64,000 bases of DNA. Source: Hydrogenispora ethanolica (GTDB lineage Bacteria; Bacillota; UBA4882; UBA8346). The notes under the pieces were generated by a model, which was not told the origin of the DNA, searched no databases, and worked only from the letters and a program-made list of their open reading frames with translations. The stretch covers positions 62,001 through 126,000 of the forward strand of contig NZ_SLUN01000014.1 of assembly GCF_004340685.1 (NCBI RefSeq), given 5' to 3'. Positions 8,259 to 17,330 of this stretch are shown here, piece after piece. Position 1 is the first letter of the stretch. Every line of letters begins with the position of its first letter. The translations under genes were made by a program, and so were the position numbers.

Positions 8259-9125
8259 ATGCAGAACACCATCCAGAACCAATCCTTAAAAATCACCGTC
8301 AAGTCCATGGGGGCCGAGTTGAGTTCGCTGCGGACCGCAGCCGACGATTTCGAGTATCTCTGGCAGCCGGATCCCCAGTATTGGAGCAGGCAATCGCCGC
8401 TGTTGTTTCCCATCGTCGGCCGGGTGGAGGACGACCGTTATGTGTTGGACGGCCGGGAGTATCCGCTGGAGAACCATGGCTTCGCCAAGGACAGTCTGTT
8501 CGAGCTGATCGAGGAGCGCGCCGACCGGCTGGTCTATCAATTGCGCAGCGATGAGCGGACCCTGGAGAAATATCCGTATCATTTTCAGTTGCAGGTGAGT
8601 TACAGGCTGGACGGCAGCGAGCTGATCATCGGGTACGCCGTCAAGAACACCGACGCCCGGACGCTCTGGTTTTCCATCGGAGCGCATCCCGCCTTCCGCT
8701 GCCCGCTCGGGCCGGAAGAAACGATGAACGATTACCGGCTGGAATTCGCAGAGCCGGAACGGGTTGAACGGCATTTTCTCAAGAATAACCTGTTCACCGG
8801 AGCCACCGCCCTCTGCCTGGACGGGGAGAAGACGCTGCCGTTATCCTACGAGCTCTTCCAAGACGGCGCCCTGGTCTTCAAGGATTTACGCTCCAAGCGG
8901 GTGACGTTGCGAAGCGACCGCAATCCCCGTTCGATTTCAGTGGCTTTTGAGGGATTCCCGTTTCTGGGGATCTGGTCGCCGCCCGGACCCTTTGTCTGCA
9001 TCGAGCCGTGGTACGGCGTACACGGGACCAAAGACGCCGGCCTGAGCTTTCAGGAGAAAGAAGGGATCCGGTCGCTGGCGGCCGGAGCGACCTTCGCCTG
9101 CGAATACCGGATCAGTGTGAAATAA
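8259..9125 (+). CDS. Aldose 1-epimerase (mutarotase) family protein, LacX-like
   Basis: A 288-aa cytoplasmic sugar mutarotase-fold protein. The region SPLLFPIVGRVEDDRY with ENHGFA just after, and the catalytic-type histidine in IGAHPAFRCPL, match the LacX/YeaD-like branch of aldose 1-epimerases. Known role of the fold: interconverting alpha and beta anomers of a sugar or sugar phosphate. Start at 8259, 8 bp after the strong ribosome site AGGAAGGGAAG; the 17 codons before it belong to the leader. It follows the beta-lactamase-fold gene by about 80 bp on the same strand and may share its transcript. Confidence 0.87.
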   Translation: MQNTIQNQSLKITVKSMGAELSSLRTAADDFEYLWQPDPQYWSRQSPLLFPIVGRVEDDRYVLDGREYPLENHGFAKDSLFELIEERADRLVYQLRSDERTLEKYPYHFQLQVSYRLDGSELIIGYAVKNTDARTLWFSIGAHPAFRCPLGPEETMNDYRLEFAEPERVERHFLKNNLFTGATALCLDGEKTLPLSYELFQDGALVFKDLRSKRVTLRSDRNPRSISVAFEGFPFLGIWSPPGPFVCIEPWYGVHGTKDAGLSFQEKEGIRSLAAGATFACEYRISVK

Positions 9126-9158
9126 AGCTGGTCCGTGCCCGGGTTTACCTTGCCTCGC

Positions 9159-9196
9159 GGGGAATAGCGACGGCTAGTGCGCCGCCGCTGTTCCCC
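9159..9196 (+). terminator. Long hairpin after the epimerase gene
   Basis: Arms 9159-9174 and 9181-9196 pair over 16 bp with a few G-U pairs, followed by GTTTCTGTTT. It lies between two convergent genes and could end transcription from either side, with the better T-rich tail on the plus strand. Confidence 0.6.
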
Positions 9197-9230
9197 GTTT
9201 CTGTTTCCGGGATCTCTTCCGATGGCCCGC

Positions 9231-9944
9231 CTACTTCCCGCCGAGATGGGCCGTATCCCGGAGCGTCTCGAAGATCTGCAACTCCTTCAGAATCCCCACT
9301 ACTTCCTCGGCGCTATGCCGGTCGAACTTCTTGAGAATGCTGTGAATCTGGCTTTTGACGGTATTGGCCTCGACGTTCCGGATATCGCAGATCGCGGCGC
9401 GGCTTTTGCCCTGAACCAGCAGGTCCAGCACGTCCAGTTCGGTCGCTGTCAGCTGGGTCACGATATTCAGGTAGTAGACGAAGCTGGCTTCGGCCGATTT
9501 GACCCGCATGAATTCTTTCCGGATCTTCTGGGCGATAGTGGGGCGGATCGGCGAACGGTTTTCATAGGCGTCGCGAATGGCGGTCACAATGTCTTCGGGC
9601 TTGGCGTTCTTGACGATGTAATCGACCACCCCGGCCTGGAACGCCGCGAAGACCAGTTCGTCTTCTTCGTAAACGGTCAGGATGATGATCTTCAGCTCCG
9701 GAAACTGCTTGAGAATCTCGCGGGTGGCGGTGATGCCGGCCATCCGGTTCTCCATCTCAATATCCATCAAAATGACGTCCGGCCGGTGGAGCGTCGCCAG
9801 AATCGTGGCCTCGTAACCGGTTTTGGCGTTGCCGACCACTTCAAACTGGGGGCTTTCCGCGATGATTCTTCCGATTCGCTTGTGAATCGTCTCAATATCG
9901 TCGGCGATGAGGACTTTAATGGCACGCTCCGTCAAGCCGGCCAC
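9231..9944 (-). CDS. NarL/FixJ-type response regulator with LuxR domain
   Basis: A 237-aa regulator. The receiver domain has DD15-16, phosphoacceptor D61 in DVILMDIEME, and K112 in YIVKNAKPED. The C-terminal LuxR-type helix-turn-helix is recognisable in LTATELDVLDLLVQGKSRAAI and VEANTVKSQIHSILKK. The linker of about 40 residues is slightly longer than usual. It lies downstream of, and on the same strand as, the 7TM kinase, separated by 90 bp that contain a strong hairpin. The pair faces away from the sugar importer operon starting at 11781 and may control it. Confidence 0.93.
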   Translation of the reverse strand: MAGLTERAIKVLIADDIETIHKRIGRIIAESPQFEVVGNAKTGYEATILATLHRPDVILMDIEMENRMAGITATREILKQFPELKIIILTVYEEDELVFAAFQAGVVDYIVKNAKPEDIVTAIRDAYENRSPIRPTIAQKIRKEFMRVKSAEASFVYYLNIVTQLTATELDVLDLLVQGKSRAAICDIRNVEANTVKSQIHSILKKFDRHSAEEVVGILKELQIFETLRDTAHLGGK

Positions 9945-9985
9945 CCCTTTCTGCCTTCGGTTTCATAAAAAATTCGGTTCGTTCC

Positions 9986-10022
9986 AAGCCGCGGGGGTGA
10001 TATTTTATCATCCCCGCGGCTT
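9986..10022 (+). terminator. 17-bp hairpin between kinase and regulator genes
   Basis: Arms 9986-10002 and 10006-10022 pair along 17 bp with one G-U pair and a 3-base loop; five T follow on the plus strand only. Read on the gene strand (minus) it has no T-run, so it would act as a processing or stability hairpin between the two genes, while on the plus strand it would stop antisense transcription. Confidence 0.6.
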
Positions 10023-10034
10023 TTTGGAATAGGG

Positions 10035-11546
10035 TCAGACGATCACCGGGAGGATGATCGTAAACGTGCTGCCCTGCCCCGGCGCGCTCTCGACAAAGAT
10101 CTTCCCATGGTGCGCCAGGATGATCTTGTGCACATAGGAGAGGCCGATGCCCCAGTTTCTGGAGGAGGATTTGGTGGTATAAAACGGTTCGAAGACATGC
10201 TTCTGTTGCTCGGGAGTCATTCCCACTCCGGTGTCGGCGATCGCGATCACGCTCCAATTGTCATGGTTCGTGATGCGGACGGTTATCGAGCCTTCCCCTT
10301 GGCCGATGGCATCCAGGGCGTTATTCAAAATGACGGTGATGGCTTCTTTCAAATGCTTGCAATCCAGGAAAACCGCGGGGTTCACCTCCGGGAAGGCATA
10401 GTCGAACGCGATCCGGGGCGGGAGCGTTCTCTGGAAACTTTGCACCGCCTCACTTACGGGAGTGATGAGCCCGGCCGGCCGGAGATCCACATCGATGCTC
10501 TTGAACCGGTCGTACAGTTCGTTCAGGCGTTCGATCACCTGGTCGCAGGTGGACAGGATGGTTTGGGCGCTCTCCAGCAGATCTTCCTGGCCCTGCAGCT
10601 TGCTCTGCAAATACTCGGCCTCGCCTTGAATGGAGATGAGCTGGTTTTTCAGGGCATGGCTGAAAACCCTGGCGCCGAGATGGGCGATGTTGATGCTCTT
10701 GGTGATATGGCTCTCCTGCTTCCGGTAGTAGGCCTCCACGGCGCTGAGTTTCCAGGTGGCGTAGATGATGATGGGAAAAGCGATAAAGCCGAAATAGCGC
10801 AGGATCAAAAACAGCCAGTCCTTTTCCGACAGATCGACCACATTGAAGCTGACGTAATCGGCCAGCGCCGAGACGGCCATCAGTTCCTTGGGCGCCCAGA
10901 AGAAAGTGAGCAGAAAAAGGGTGATGACCGGAATGAAACCTAACAGGACAAAAGCGGTATAATTCCGGACAAACGGTATATGGGTCCGGTGGTTTAAGTA
11001 ATTGACCAACAGCGCGACCGCCCCGAGCAGATAGCCGATATTGACAAAGCGCGTTACATCATACACGACTTTAATAACCGTATCAAACTGGTGAAAGGAA
11101 AGCAACGGCGGATCTCCCGCGATTAACAGCAGATAGATCTTTTTATAGGCGACCGGGTCGTAAATAACCATTTCAAGTATTGGGACGAGGAGCAGCAACA
11201 TGTAGCGCTTGAGGTTTTTCCGATCGTGGCCGGCGCAGGTGAAGGCAATGGCATAACAGGCGAAGGCGTAGACAAACAACAGGATCCCGAAGTTCATCAC
11301 CCGGATCAGGTTCACCTGGGCCACATTCATCAGGGCGATCTGATTCCACCAACTATACGGAAGATTGAAGTAGCGGTTGATGAAGAGGGAATAGATATTG
11401 TTTTTGTCCAGATACAGGACGAAGCCGTAAGGCGAACAGAACCAGCCCAGGATCACCAGACAGATAAACCACGAAGTCCGGCTCTTGGGATTCTTATAGA
11501 CGACCATTAACGTGAAGGCGATAAACAGCAACGATAAATAATACAA
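10035..11546 (-). CDS. Multi-membrane-span sensor histidine kinase
   Basis: A 503-aa kinase. The first 265 residues carry about seven hydrophobic helices (for example residues 1-16, 26-44, 84-104, 114-126, 168-184, 196-216, 245-263), a built-in membrane sensor. The dimerisation/phosphoacceptor box is VFSHALKNQL with H297; the ATPase domain has the N box NNALDAIGQG, G1 box ADTGVGM, F box FEPFYTT and G2 box WGIGLSYV. No HAMP or PAS is seen. It is the first gene of the pair with the LuxR-type regulator and diverges from the sugar importer operon, with 234 bp between the starts. The signal is unknown; a membrane-borne or intracellular metabolic cue is plausible. Confidence 0.92.
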   Translation of the reverse strand: MYYLSLLFIAFTLMVVYKNPKSRTSWFICLVILGWFCSPYGFVLYLDKNNIYSLFINRYFNLPYSWWNQIALMNVAQVNLIRVMNFGILLFVYAFACYAIAFTCAGHDRKNLKRYMLLLLVPILEMVIYDPVAYKKIYLLLIAGDPPLLSFHQFDTVIKVVYDVTRFVNIGYLLGAVALLVNYLNHRTHIPFVRNYTAFVLLGFIPVITLFLLTFFWAPKELMAVSALADYVSFNVVDLSEKDWLFLILRYFGFIAFPIIIYATWKLSAVEAYYRKQESHITKSINIAHLGARVFSHALKNQLISIQGEAEYLQSKLQGQEDLLESAQTILSTCDQVIERLNELYDRFKSIDVDLRPAGLITPVSEAVQSFQRTLPPRIAFDYAFPEVNPAVFLDCKHLKEAITVILNNALDAIGQGEGSITVRITNHDNWSVIAIADTGVGMTPEQQKHVFEPFYTTKSSSRNWGIGLSYVHKIILAHHGKIFVESAPGQGSTFTIILPVIV

Positions 11547-11692
11547 ACTTCCATCTCCCGGGTCGGTTTATATAAAGAAGTTCTATGACTTTCTTGCATC
11601 CCTGAACTTTATGGCACTCCGCCTTTTGGTGAGCAATTATCACAATGTTTTGTAAAAAGGGTGAAAATTTATCAACTTTACAGATCGAAAGA

Positions 11693-11710
11693 TTTTCATG
11701 ATAATGAAAA
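11693..11710. promoter_or_regulatory. Dyad in the divergent control region
   Basis: TTTTCAT and ATGAAAA form a perfect 7-bp inverted repeat with a 4-bp spacer, in the AT-rich gap between the divergent kinase (start 11546) and binding-protein (start 11781) genes. It lies about 70 bp before the importer start, where an activator could bind. Promoter-like boxes TTTACA and TATAAT (minus strand) are close by. Operator function is inferred. Confidence 0.4.
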
Positions 11711-11780
11711 CAAAGCTTTACAAACCCATTATACCAAATAGAACCCGGTTTTTGAAATGAGAATGAGGGAGGAGTCATGC

Positions 11781-13229
11781 ATGAAGAAGTTGTGGCGTTT
11801 TTTATTTCCGATGTTCGTATTGTTCCTGTGCCTGCAAGTGGTGATCTGTTACGGCAAGGCCGGCACCGTCACCATCCGAGTGATGGACTGGAGTGACAGC
11901 ACTAAGAGCATCCGCGAGGAAGTATTCCGGGATTACATGCGCAAGCATCCGAACATTAAAATCGAGTATACCCAGCTGACCATCGACCAATACAAAAATA
12001 CCATCTTGACGGCGGTCAAATCCAACGATACGCCGGACCTGTTTCCGGTGCCGCCCGGGATCAAACTGGCCGCGACGGTAGCCGACGGCTGGTATCAACC
12101 GATGAATCGGTTCCTGGACAAGAAATTCACCAATAGCTTTATTGACGGGACCTTTATCGAAGGCACCACCATGATCGGCGGGAAGATTTACTCGCTGCCG
12201 GAGTGGCTGACCCTGCCCAGCACCGCGGTTTTCTATAACAAAAAGCTTTTGAAAGAGGCTGGCCTGGATCCGGAGAAACCGCCCAAGACGTATTCGAAAT
12301 TCCGGGAGTATGCCAAGAAGATCACCGAAGCCGGCAAAGGAAAGTACTACGGAATCATCGAAGGCGGAAAACAGCTAAATCGCTGGAAATCAACGGCGCA
12401 AGACTGGTCATCGCTCGGCGGCAGTGGGCTGAATGAGTATACTCCGGTCAGCCTGGCGACAGGCAAGCCGACCTTTGATTCGAAGGCGGTTTTGGATACC
12501 TTCGAACTATTTAAAAGCCTGGCGGAGGACAAAAGCTTTCACCCCTATACCATGAATATCTCCGCCCCCGAAGCCAGGGCGCTCTTCGCTCAAGGCCAGG
12601 CGGGATTCATTGTCCAGGGTTCCTGGTGCATCGCGCCCTGGAAGAAAGACAATCCTAACCTGCAGTTGGGCGTCATGGCGCCGCCCCTCCCGGATGACGG
12701 CCGGAAGGGTTCGGTAGCGCTTTTCACCGCCGGCGCCTGGATGGGTCTGTCCGCCAAGTCCAAGCATCCCAAAGAAGCCATGGCAGTACTGAAAGATCTT
12801 TATCGGGCCGATGCCGCCGGATATCAGGCCAAAGTGGTCGCAAGCGGCGCTTTCTTCTCGGCGGTCAAAGGCGTGAATGACAAATTCTTAAAAGACCCCG
12901 ATCTGATGGCCTATTACAAAGTATTCTCCGAATACGGCCGGTTCGCGCCCGACCCGATCATCCGGAATCCGGAGATCGCCCAGGTCTTTGCGGAGATTAA
13001 AGAGATCCACCCCAACCTGGCGGAATTGCTGCAGGGAACCGTGGCCGGTGCCATTAAGGATCCGGCTCGCGATCTACGGGAGCTTTCGCAGAAATCCGAA
13101 GCGGAACTGATCAGAGCAGTCGACGCGGCGAAGACCAAGGGCGCCAAGGTAAAAATCACCGATTTCAAATTCGCCAATTGGGACCCGATGAAGGACTACG
13201 TGGCGAAGGATTATGCCAAGCTGAAGTAA
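11781..13229 (+). CDS. Sugar ABC transporter substrate-binding protein
   Basis: A 482-aa extracellular solute-binding protein of the sugar family (SBP_bac_1). An N-terminal signal sequence (LWRFLFPMFVLFLCLQVVIC) carries a cysteine, but the residue before it is Ile, so the lipobox is atypical. Family features: IRVMDWSD near the mature start, the HPNIKIEYTQ strand, YSLPEWLTLPSTAVFYNKKLLK hinge region (residues about 140-160) and GSWCIAPWKK. Start at 11781, 8 bp after GGGAGGAG. First gene of the importer and catabolic operon. No ATPase gene is present in the operon, so a shared MsmK/UgpC-type ATPase encoded elsewhere is expected. Substrate unknown, probably a glycoside or oligosaccharide. Confidence 0.93.
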   Translation: MKKLWRFLFPMFVLFLCLQVVICYGKAGTVTIRVMDWSDSTKSIREEVFRDYMRKHPNIKIEYTQLTIDQYKNTILTAVKSNDTPDLFPVPPGIKLAATVADGWYQPMNRFLDKKFTNSFIDGTFIEGTTMIGGKIYSLPEWLTLPSTAVFYNKKLLKEAGLDPEKPPKTYSKFREYAKKITEAGKGKYYGIIEGGKQLNRWKSTAQDWSSLGGSGLNEYTPVSLATGKPTFDSKAVLDTFELFKSLAEDKSFHPYTMNISAPEARALFAQGQAGFIVQGSWCIAPWKKDNPNLQLGVMAPPLPDDGRKGSVALFTAGAWMGLSAKSKHPKEAMAVLKDLYRADAAGYQAKVVASGAFFSAVKGVNDKFLKDPDLMAYYKVFSEYGRFAPDPIIRNPEIAQVFAEIKEIHPNLAELLQGTVAGAIKDPARDLRELSQKSEAELIRAVDAAKTKGAKVKITDFKFANWDPMKDYVAKDYAKLK

Positions 13230-13307
13230 TGAAGACCGCAGTGGCAGGCAGAAGCAGTCTCTGCCTGCCATCACGATAACTCGGGGAATCGGGCGAAGGA
13301 GAATACC

Positions 13308-14237
13308 ATGACACAATCGCTGTTTTATAAACAACACCAACGGCGGATTAACCTCTGGTGTTGGGCTTTCTTGGCTCCCACCCTGGTGCTGTACATCCTG
13401 TTTCAGGGGTGGCCGATCATTGCCAGCTGGTATTATGCCATGTTGGACTGGTCGGGAATGAGCAGCCATATCAATTTCGTGGGCCTCAAAAACTTTCAGG
13501 AAGTGGCGGCAGACCGGTATTTTTGGAACGCCTATCTTAATAGTTTCAAGTTTACCGCCGGAGTCGTGCCGTTACAGTTGGTTTCGGCATTGCTCATCGC
13601 GCTGATCCTCAATAATGTGCGGCTCAAAGGGAGGAACATTTACCGGACGGTATTTTTTCTGCCGGTCGTGACGGTGGCATCCATCGTCGGAATCATCATG
13701 ATCTTCATCTGGGGCCCCAACGGACCCGTCAACGGTGTCTTGCAGTCGTTGCAAATCCTTAAAACTCCCCTGAACTGGCTGGGCGATATCAATTTGGCCA
13801 TGGGAACGGTGATCGTCATTTTCACCTGGAAAAACATGGGCACCAACATGATCTATTGGCTGGCCGGCTTGCAGAGCGTGCCGCAAGAGCTCTATGAGGC
13901 CGCCAGGGTGGACGGGGCCAATAGTTTTAATACCTTCCGTTTTGTGACGTTGCCCCTGATTATGCCGATCGGAATTGTGATCGCCCTGCTGAATGTGGTG
14001 GGTTCCCTCAAGGTGTTCGATATCATCAAGACCATGACCGAAGGCGGACCATTTTTTGCAACCGACGTGGTGGCGACCTATATCTACCGTTACGCTTTCT
14101 CCAGTGAGCTGGGGTTGCCGAGACTGGGCTACGCGTCAGCCGCAGGAATCTTTTTCGGGTTGACGATCATTGTGATCGCGGTCCTTCAGGCATTGATCAC
14201 CAAAGGACTCAAACGGAGGCAGGCTGATTTCGAGTGA
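13308..14237 (+). CDS. Sugar ABC transporter permease, MalF/UgpA type
   Basis: A 309-aa inner-membrane permease with six predicted helices. The first helix is WAFLAPTLVLYILFQGWPII, and the cytoplasmic EAA loop that contacts the ATPase is ELYEAARVDGANSFNTFRFV with the expected glycine-containing pattern. It is preceded by GAAGGAG 6-8 bp before the ATG and lies 78 bp after the binding-protein gene. It forms the transmembrane channel with the next gene product. Confidence 0.95.
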   Translation: MTQSLFYKQHQRRINLWCWAFLAPTLVLYILFQGWPIIASWYYAMLDWSGMSSHINFVGLKNFQEVAADRYFWNAYLNSFKFTAGVVPLQLVSALLIALILNNVRLKGRNIYRTVFFLPVVTVASIVGIIMIFIWGPNGPVNGVLQSLQILKTPLNWLGDINLAMGTVIVIFTWKNMGTNMIYWLAGLQSVPQELYEAARVDGANSFNTFRFVTLPLIMPIGIVIALLNVVGSLKVFDIIKTMTEGGPFFATDVVATYIYRYAFSSELGLPRLGYASAAGIFFGLTIIVIAVLQALITKGLKRRQADFE

Positions 14238-14261
14238 GTAAGCGAAAGCGGAGGGAAGACA

Positions 14262-15113
14262 ATGAATTCTAGCCCGGTGGCTAAAGGGAAAAAGCATTTT
14301 GGCATGATGATCGTTCACATTTTACTGATCGTTGCCGGTTTTGTATGGGTTTACCCCTTTTTATGGATGCTGGCGGCTTCCTTTAAAACTTCGGAAGAGT
14401 TTTTTTCCAAAGGGCTCAGCCTGATTCCGGCCTCCTTCAATTTGGCCAACTTCATCAGGGCCTGGAATGCGGCTAAGTTCAGCCAGTGCTTCGCCAATAC
14501 CCTGGTGATCACCGCCAGCGTGGTGGCGATCGTCCTGATCGTGAGCGCCATGGCCGGTTATGTCGTGGGCCGCTACTCGTTCAAGGGAAAGAACATGGTG
14601 ATGGGGATCTTCGTGGCCAGCATGTTCATACCCCTGGGATTTACGATTATTCCGATCTTTGAGATCATCAAGATGATGGGCCTGCTCAATACGCGGCTGG
14701 GCATCATCCTCGCCGAATCCGGCGGTTCCCACATCGTATTTATCCTGCTCTTTGCGGCGTTTTTCAAACAGATACCCAATGAGCTGGAGGAGGCGGCCTG
14801 GCTCGACGGCTGCGGTTTCTTCCGCAATTTCGTCCAGATCATGCTTCCGCTCTCGAAACCGGTGATCGGCAGCGTAATCATCATGCAGTTCATCTGGACC
14901 TGGAATTCGTTTTTCCTGCCCCTGGTCCTCAGCCTCAGCAATTCAAAGCTCTGGACGCTGGCGGTGGGCCTGTACGCCCTGAAAGGCGAGTATGTGGTGG
15001 ATTGGACCGGGATCGCGGCGGGCGGATCCATCGCGCTGGTCCCGATCATTATCGTATTCCTTTTCCTGCAGCGGTATTTCGTCGAAGGAATCGCCGGTGC
15101 GGTAAAATCGTGA
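14262..15113 (+). CDS. Sugar ABC transporter permease, MalG/UgpE type
   Basis: A 283-aa permease with six predicted helices. It starts with the membrane segment HILLIVAGFVWVYPFLWMLA and has the conserved SFKTSEEF segment just after helix 1, typical of MalG-like proteins, and the EAA loop ELEEAAWLDGCGFFRNF. It lies 24 bp after the other permease gene with a GGAGGGAAGAC ribosome site. Together the two permeases and the binding protein make an importer that lacks its own ATPase gene here. Confidence 0.95.
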   Translation: MNSSPVAKGKKHFGMMIVHILLIVAGFVWVYPFLWMLAASFKTSEEFFSKGLSLIPASFNLANFIRAWNAAKFSQCFANTLVITASVVAIVLIVSAMAGYVVGRYSFKGKNMVMGIFVASMFIPLGFTIIPIFEIIKMMGLLNTRLGIILAESGGSHIVFILLFAAFFKQIPNELEEAAWLDGCGFFRNFVQIMLPLSKPVIGSVIIMQFIWTWNSFFLPLVLSLSNSKLWTLAVGLYALKGEYVVDWTGIAAGGSIALVPIIIVFLFLQRYFVEGIAGAVKS

Positions 15114-15204
15114 CGTTTAAAGTGAATAAACCCTAAGCTTTTGTGAACGATCTGACCCTCGGAAGGGGTTTACCACGACACTTTTGGATGGAGGCAAGCT
15201 GCAA

Positions 15205-16284
15205 ATGAAAAAGGTAAGAGTGGGAATTATCGGCACCGGCTATACCATCGGCATCGCCAACCAGCATGTCGCGGCCTATCGTGCCAACGGGCGCGCCGAG
15301 TTGACGGCCATCTACGATATCCTGCCGGGCCGGGCGGCCGAATGGGCGGCCCAAAAAGGGATTACCGGCGTAACCATCTGCGAAAGCATCGAGCAACTTT
15401 TCGGTCTGGTCGACGCGGTCAGTCTTTGTACGCCCAACTGCACCCATGTCGATCTGGCGATCAAGGCCATGGAGGCGGGCAAACACCTCATCTGCGAGAA
15501 ACCGTACGCGCTGAGCTACGAAGAGGGAAAGAGGGCGGTCGAATGCGCCAAAGCCCATCCCGGCGTGGTGGCCCTGATCGGCTTTAACTACCGGGAGATC
15601 CCGGCCATCAAGTACATGAAGCAGATCATCGACGCGGGCACGATCGGCCAAGTCTATTCGTGCCGGCAGGAATTGGGCGGCGCAAGGATTGCCGATCCCA
15701 CCGCGGTGAAGTTGGAATGGCGGATGCAGGAGAAACTTTCGGGCAGCGGCGCCCTGGCCGATTTCGGCTGCCATATGCTGGACCTGGCGGACTACCTGTT
15801 AAGCGATACCCAGGGGAAGATCTGCGAGGTGCAGGCGATGCGCAGCACCATGATCCGGGAACGGACCGTGATCGGGGACGAAAACCGCAAGGCGGCGGTC
15901 ACCAATGACGACATCGCCGTCTTCAACGGCCGGATGCCCAGCGGCACCTTGCTTTCGTTTTTATCCTGCCGCATCGGCATGCCGCGGCAGATGATGGAGA
16001 TCGTCGGCGAAGGCGGTATGTTGATCTTTAACGGCAATCCCAACGAAGTTGAGGTATGGCTCAAAGAAAAGAACGGCGGCTATGACGGGAGCAAGCGCCA
16101 AATCGTCCCGGTCCCCGATGAGTGCAAGGGCGAAGAAGGCCACAAGGGGCTGGTCAACGAGTTCATCGACGCTATTCTGGACGGGAAACCCGCTGTTCGC
16201 AACCTGGAAAGAGGTCTATATATCCAGTATATCCTGGATATGTTGCAGAAATCGGCCGATGAGGCCATGACCGTGAAACTGTAG
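15205..16284 (+). CDS. Gfo/Idh/MocA-family oxidoreductase, first copy
   Basis: A 359-aa NAD(P)-dependent sugar dehydrogenase. The N-terminal Rossmann fold starts with VGIIGTGYTIG; the family hallmark EKP is in HLICEKPYALS at about residue 100; the C-terminal half is the alpha/beta dimerisation domain with GGAR and DFGCHMLDLADYLL, whose histidine fits the catalytic region. Known enzymes of this type oxidise a hydroxyl of a sugar, inositol or sugar acid. ATG 15205 is preferred (GGATGGAGG upstream); a TTG at 15184 is possible. It starts the catabolic half of the operon, 90 bp after the permease. Shares only the family pattern with the second copy at 18114. Confidence 0.92.
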   Translation: MKKVRVGIIGTGYTIGIANQHVAAYRANGRAELTAIYDILPGRAAEWAAQKGITGVTICESIEQLFGLVDAVSLCTPNCTHVDLAIKAMEAGKHLICEKPYALSYEEGKRAVECAKAHPGVVALIGFNYREIPAIKYMKQIIDAGTIGQVYSCRQELGGARIADPTAVKLEWRMQEKLSGSGALADFGCHMLDLADYLLSDTQGKICEVQAMRSTMIRERTVIGDENRKAAVTNDDIAVFNGRMPSGTLLSFLSCRIGMPRQMMEIVGEGGMLIFNGNPNEVEVWLKEKNGGYDGSKRQIVPVPDECKGEEGHKGLVNEFIDAILDGKPAVRNLERGLYIQYILDMLQKSADEAMTVKL

Positions 16285-16317
16285 CGGATCTTCCTGAGAA
16301 AAGGCGGAGGAGAAACG

Positions 16318-17193
16318 ATGAAAGTCGGGCTTTTAACCAACAGTCTCGCTTGGGCGGGCATGAAGGAACTGCGGGAGATCGCCGCCTGGGCGGCGGCCCA
16401 CGGCTTTGCCGATCTTGAGGTGGGACCGAGCATTCCCCTGGACGAGCGGGTATTTAATGAAGTTTTGGAAGAAGGGGGGATCGGCATCTCGGCCCTGATC
16501 TACTGCCGCAACTTCTTAAGCGAGAATCCGCAGGAAGCTGCGGAGCATCAGCGCAATTTGAAGGAAAGGCTCGTCTTCGCCCATCAAGTGGGCATTCAAA
16601 AGGTGGTCTGTTCCACCGGGGTCACCCCGGCATCCTTTAACGGCATGCGGTTTGACCCGGAAAAAAGCGTCGCGGCCGTGGCCGAGTTCTTGCAGGGCCT
16701 CGCCGATTTGGCCGAGGCGCAGCAGGTGAAGATCTGTATTGAAAACTGTCCGATGATGGGGAACATCGCAATATCGCCTTATATGTGGGAGATTCTTTTT
16801 GACAAGGTCCGTTCGGATTATCTGGGATTGGCCTTCGATCCGTCGCACATGGTCTGGCAATTCATGAGCCCCTATGAGAACATCATCAAGTTCCGGGAGA
16901 AGATCTTCCACGTTCACGGCAAGGATACCGAGGTGCTCTACGACAACTTGAACCGGGTCGGCATCCTGCATAACATCACGACCGAGGGCCACTTTTATCC
17001 CCAGCAATGGTGGCGGCACCGCCTGCCCGGACTGGGCGATCTCGACTGGAACAAAATCGTGGCCAACCTGGATGAGATCGGCTACACCGGCGTCATCAGC
17101 ATCGAACACGAAGATCCGGTATGGGAAGGGACGCTGGAAAAGGTCCAACAGGGTTTGCTGAAAGCGAAGAACCATATTGAGAGTTTTTTATAA
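16318..17193 (+). CDS. Sugar phosphate isomerase/epimerase (AP-endonuclease-2 TIM barrel), first copy
   Basis: A 291-aa protein of the xylose-isomerase-like TIM barrel family. Metal-ligand-type segments are visible: CIENCPMM, LGLAFDPSHMVWQF, KIFHVHGKDTEVL and the last-strand VISIEHEDPVWEG. Family members are 3-keto-sugar, tagatose, allulose or inosose epimerases, isomerases or dehydratases. Start follows GGCGGAGGAGAAACG. It lies 33 bp after the first dehydrogenase, and a dehydrogenase plus isomerase pair fits a keto-sugar route: oxidise, then isomerise or eliminate. Substrate not known. Confidence 0.9.
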   Translation: MKVGLLTNSLAWAGMKELREIAAWAAAHGFADLEVGPSIPLDERVFNEVLEEGGIGISALIYCRNFLSENPQEAAEHQRNLKERLVFAHQVGIQKVVCSTGVTPASFNGMRFDPEKSVAAVAEFLQGLADLAEAQQVKICIENCPMMGNIAISPYMWEILFDKVRSDYLGLAFDPSHMVWQFMSPYENIIKFREKIFHVHGKDTEVLYDNLNRVGILHNITTEGHFYPQQWWRHRLPGLGDLDWNKIVANLDEIGYTGVISIEHEDPVWEGTLEKVQQGLLKAKNHIESFL

Positions 17194-17289
17194 GCGTTGT
17201 GATAAATCCTGTCCGAAGGCCAGGGTGAACACAAAAGCTCAGAGAAGCAAGGGATAAAGTCGTTTTTAAACTCTTTCCAGGGCTTCTAT
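17194..17289 (+). repeat. Intergenic repeat family, copy 1
   Basis: A 77-bp core at 17194-17270 matches 23725-23801 at about 71 of 77 positions and, in a diverged form, 29284-29360. It contains the stem CCTGTC/GGCCAGG around a CGAAG loop, and ends with a shared GGCTTCTA at 17281-17288. It lies between two genes of the sugar operon on the plus strand. No terminal repeats or target duplications are visible. Confidence 0.75.
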
Positions 17290-17330
17290 CAAGAGTTGCT
17301 TCATCATTGCGAGAAAGGATCTGATCGAGT

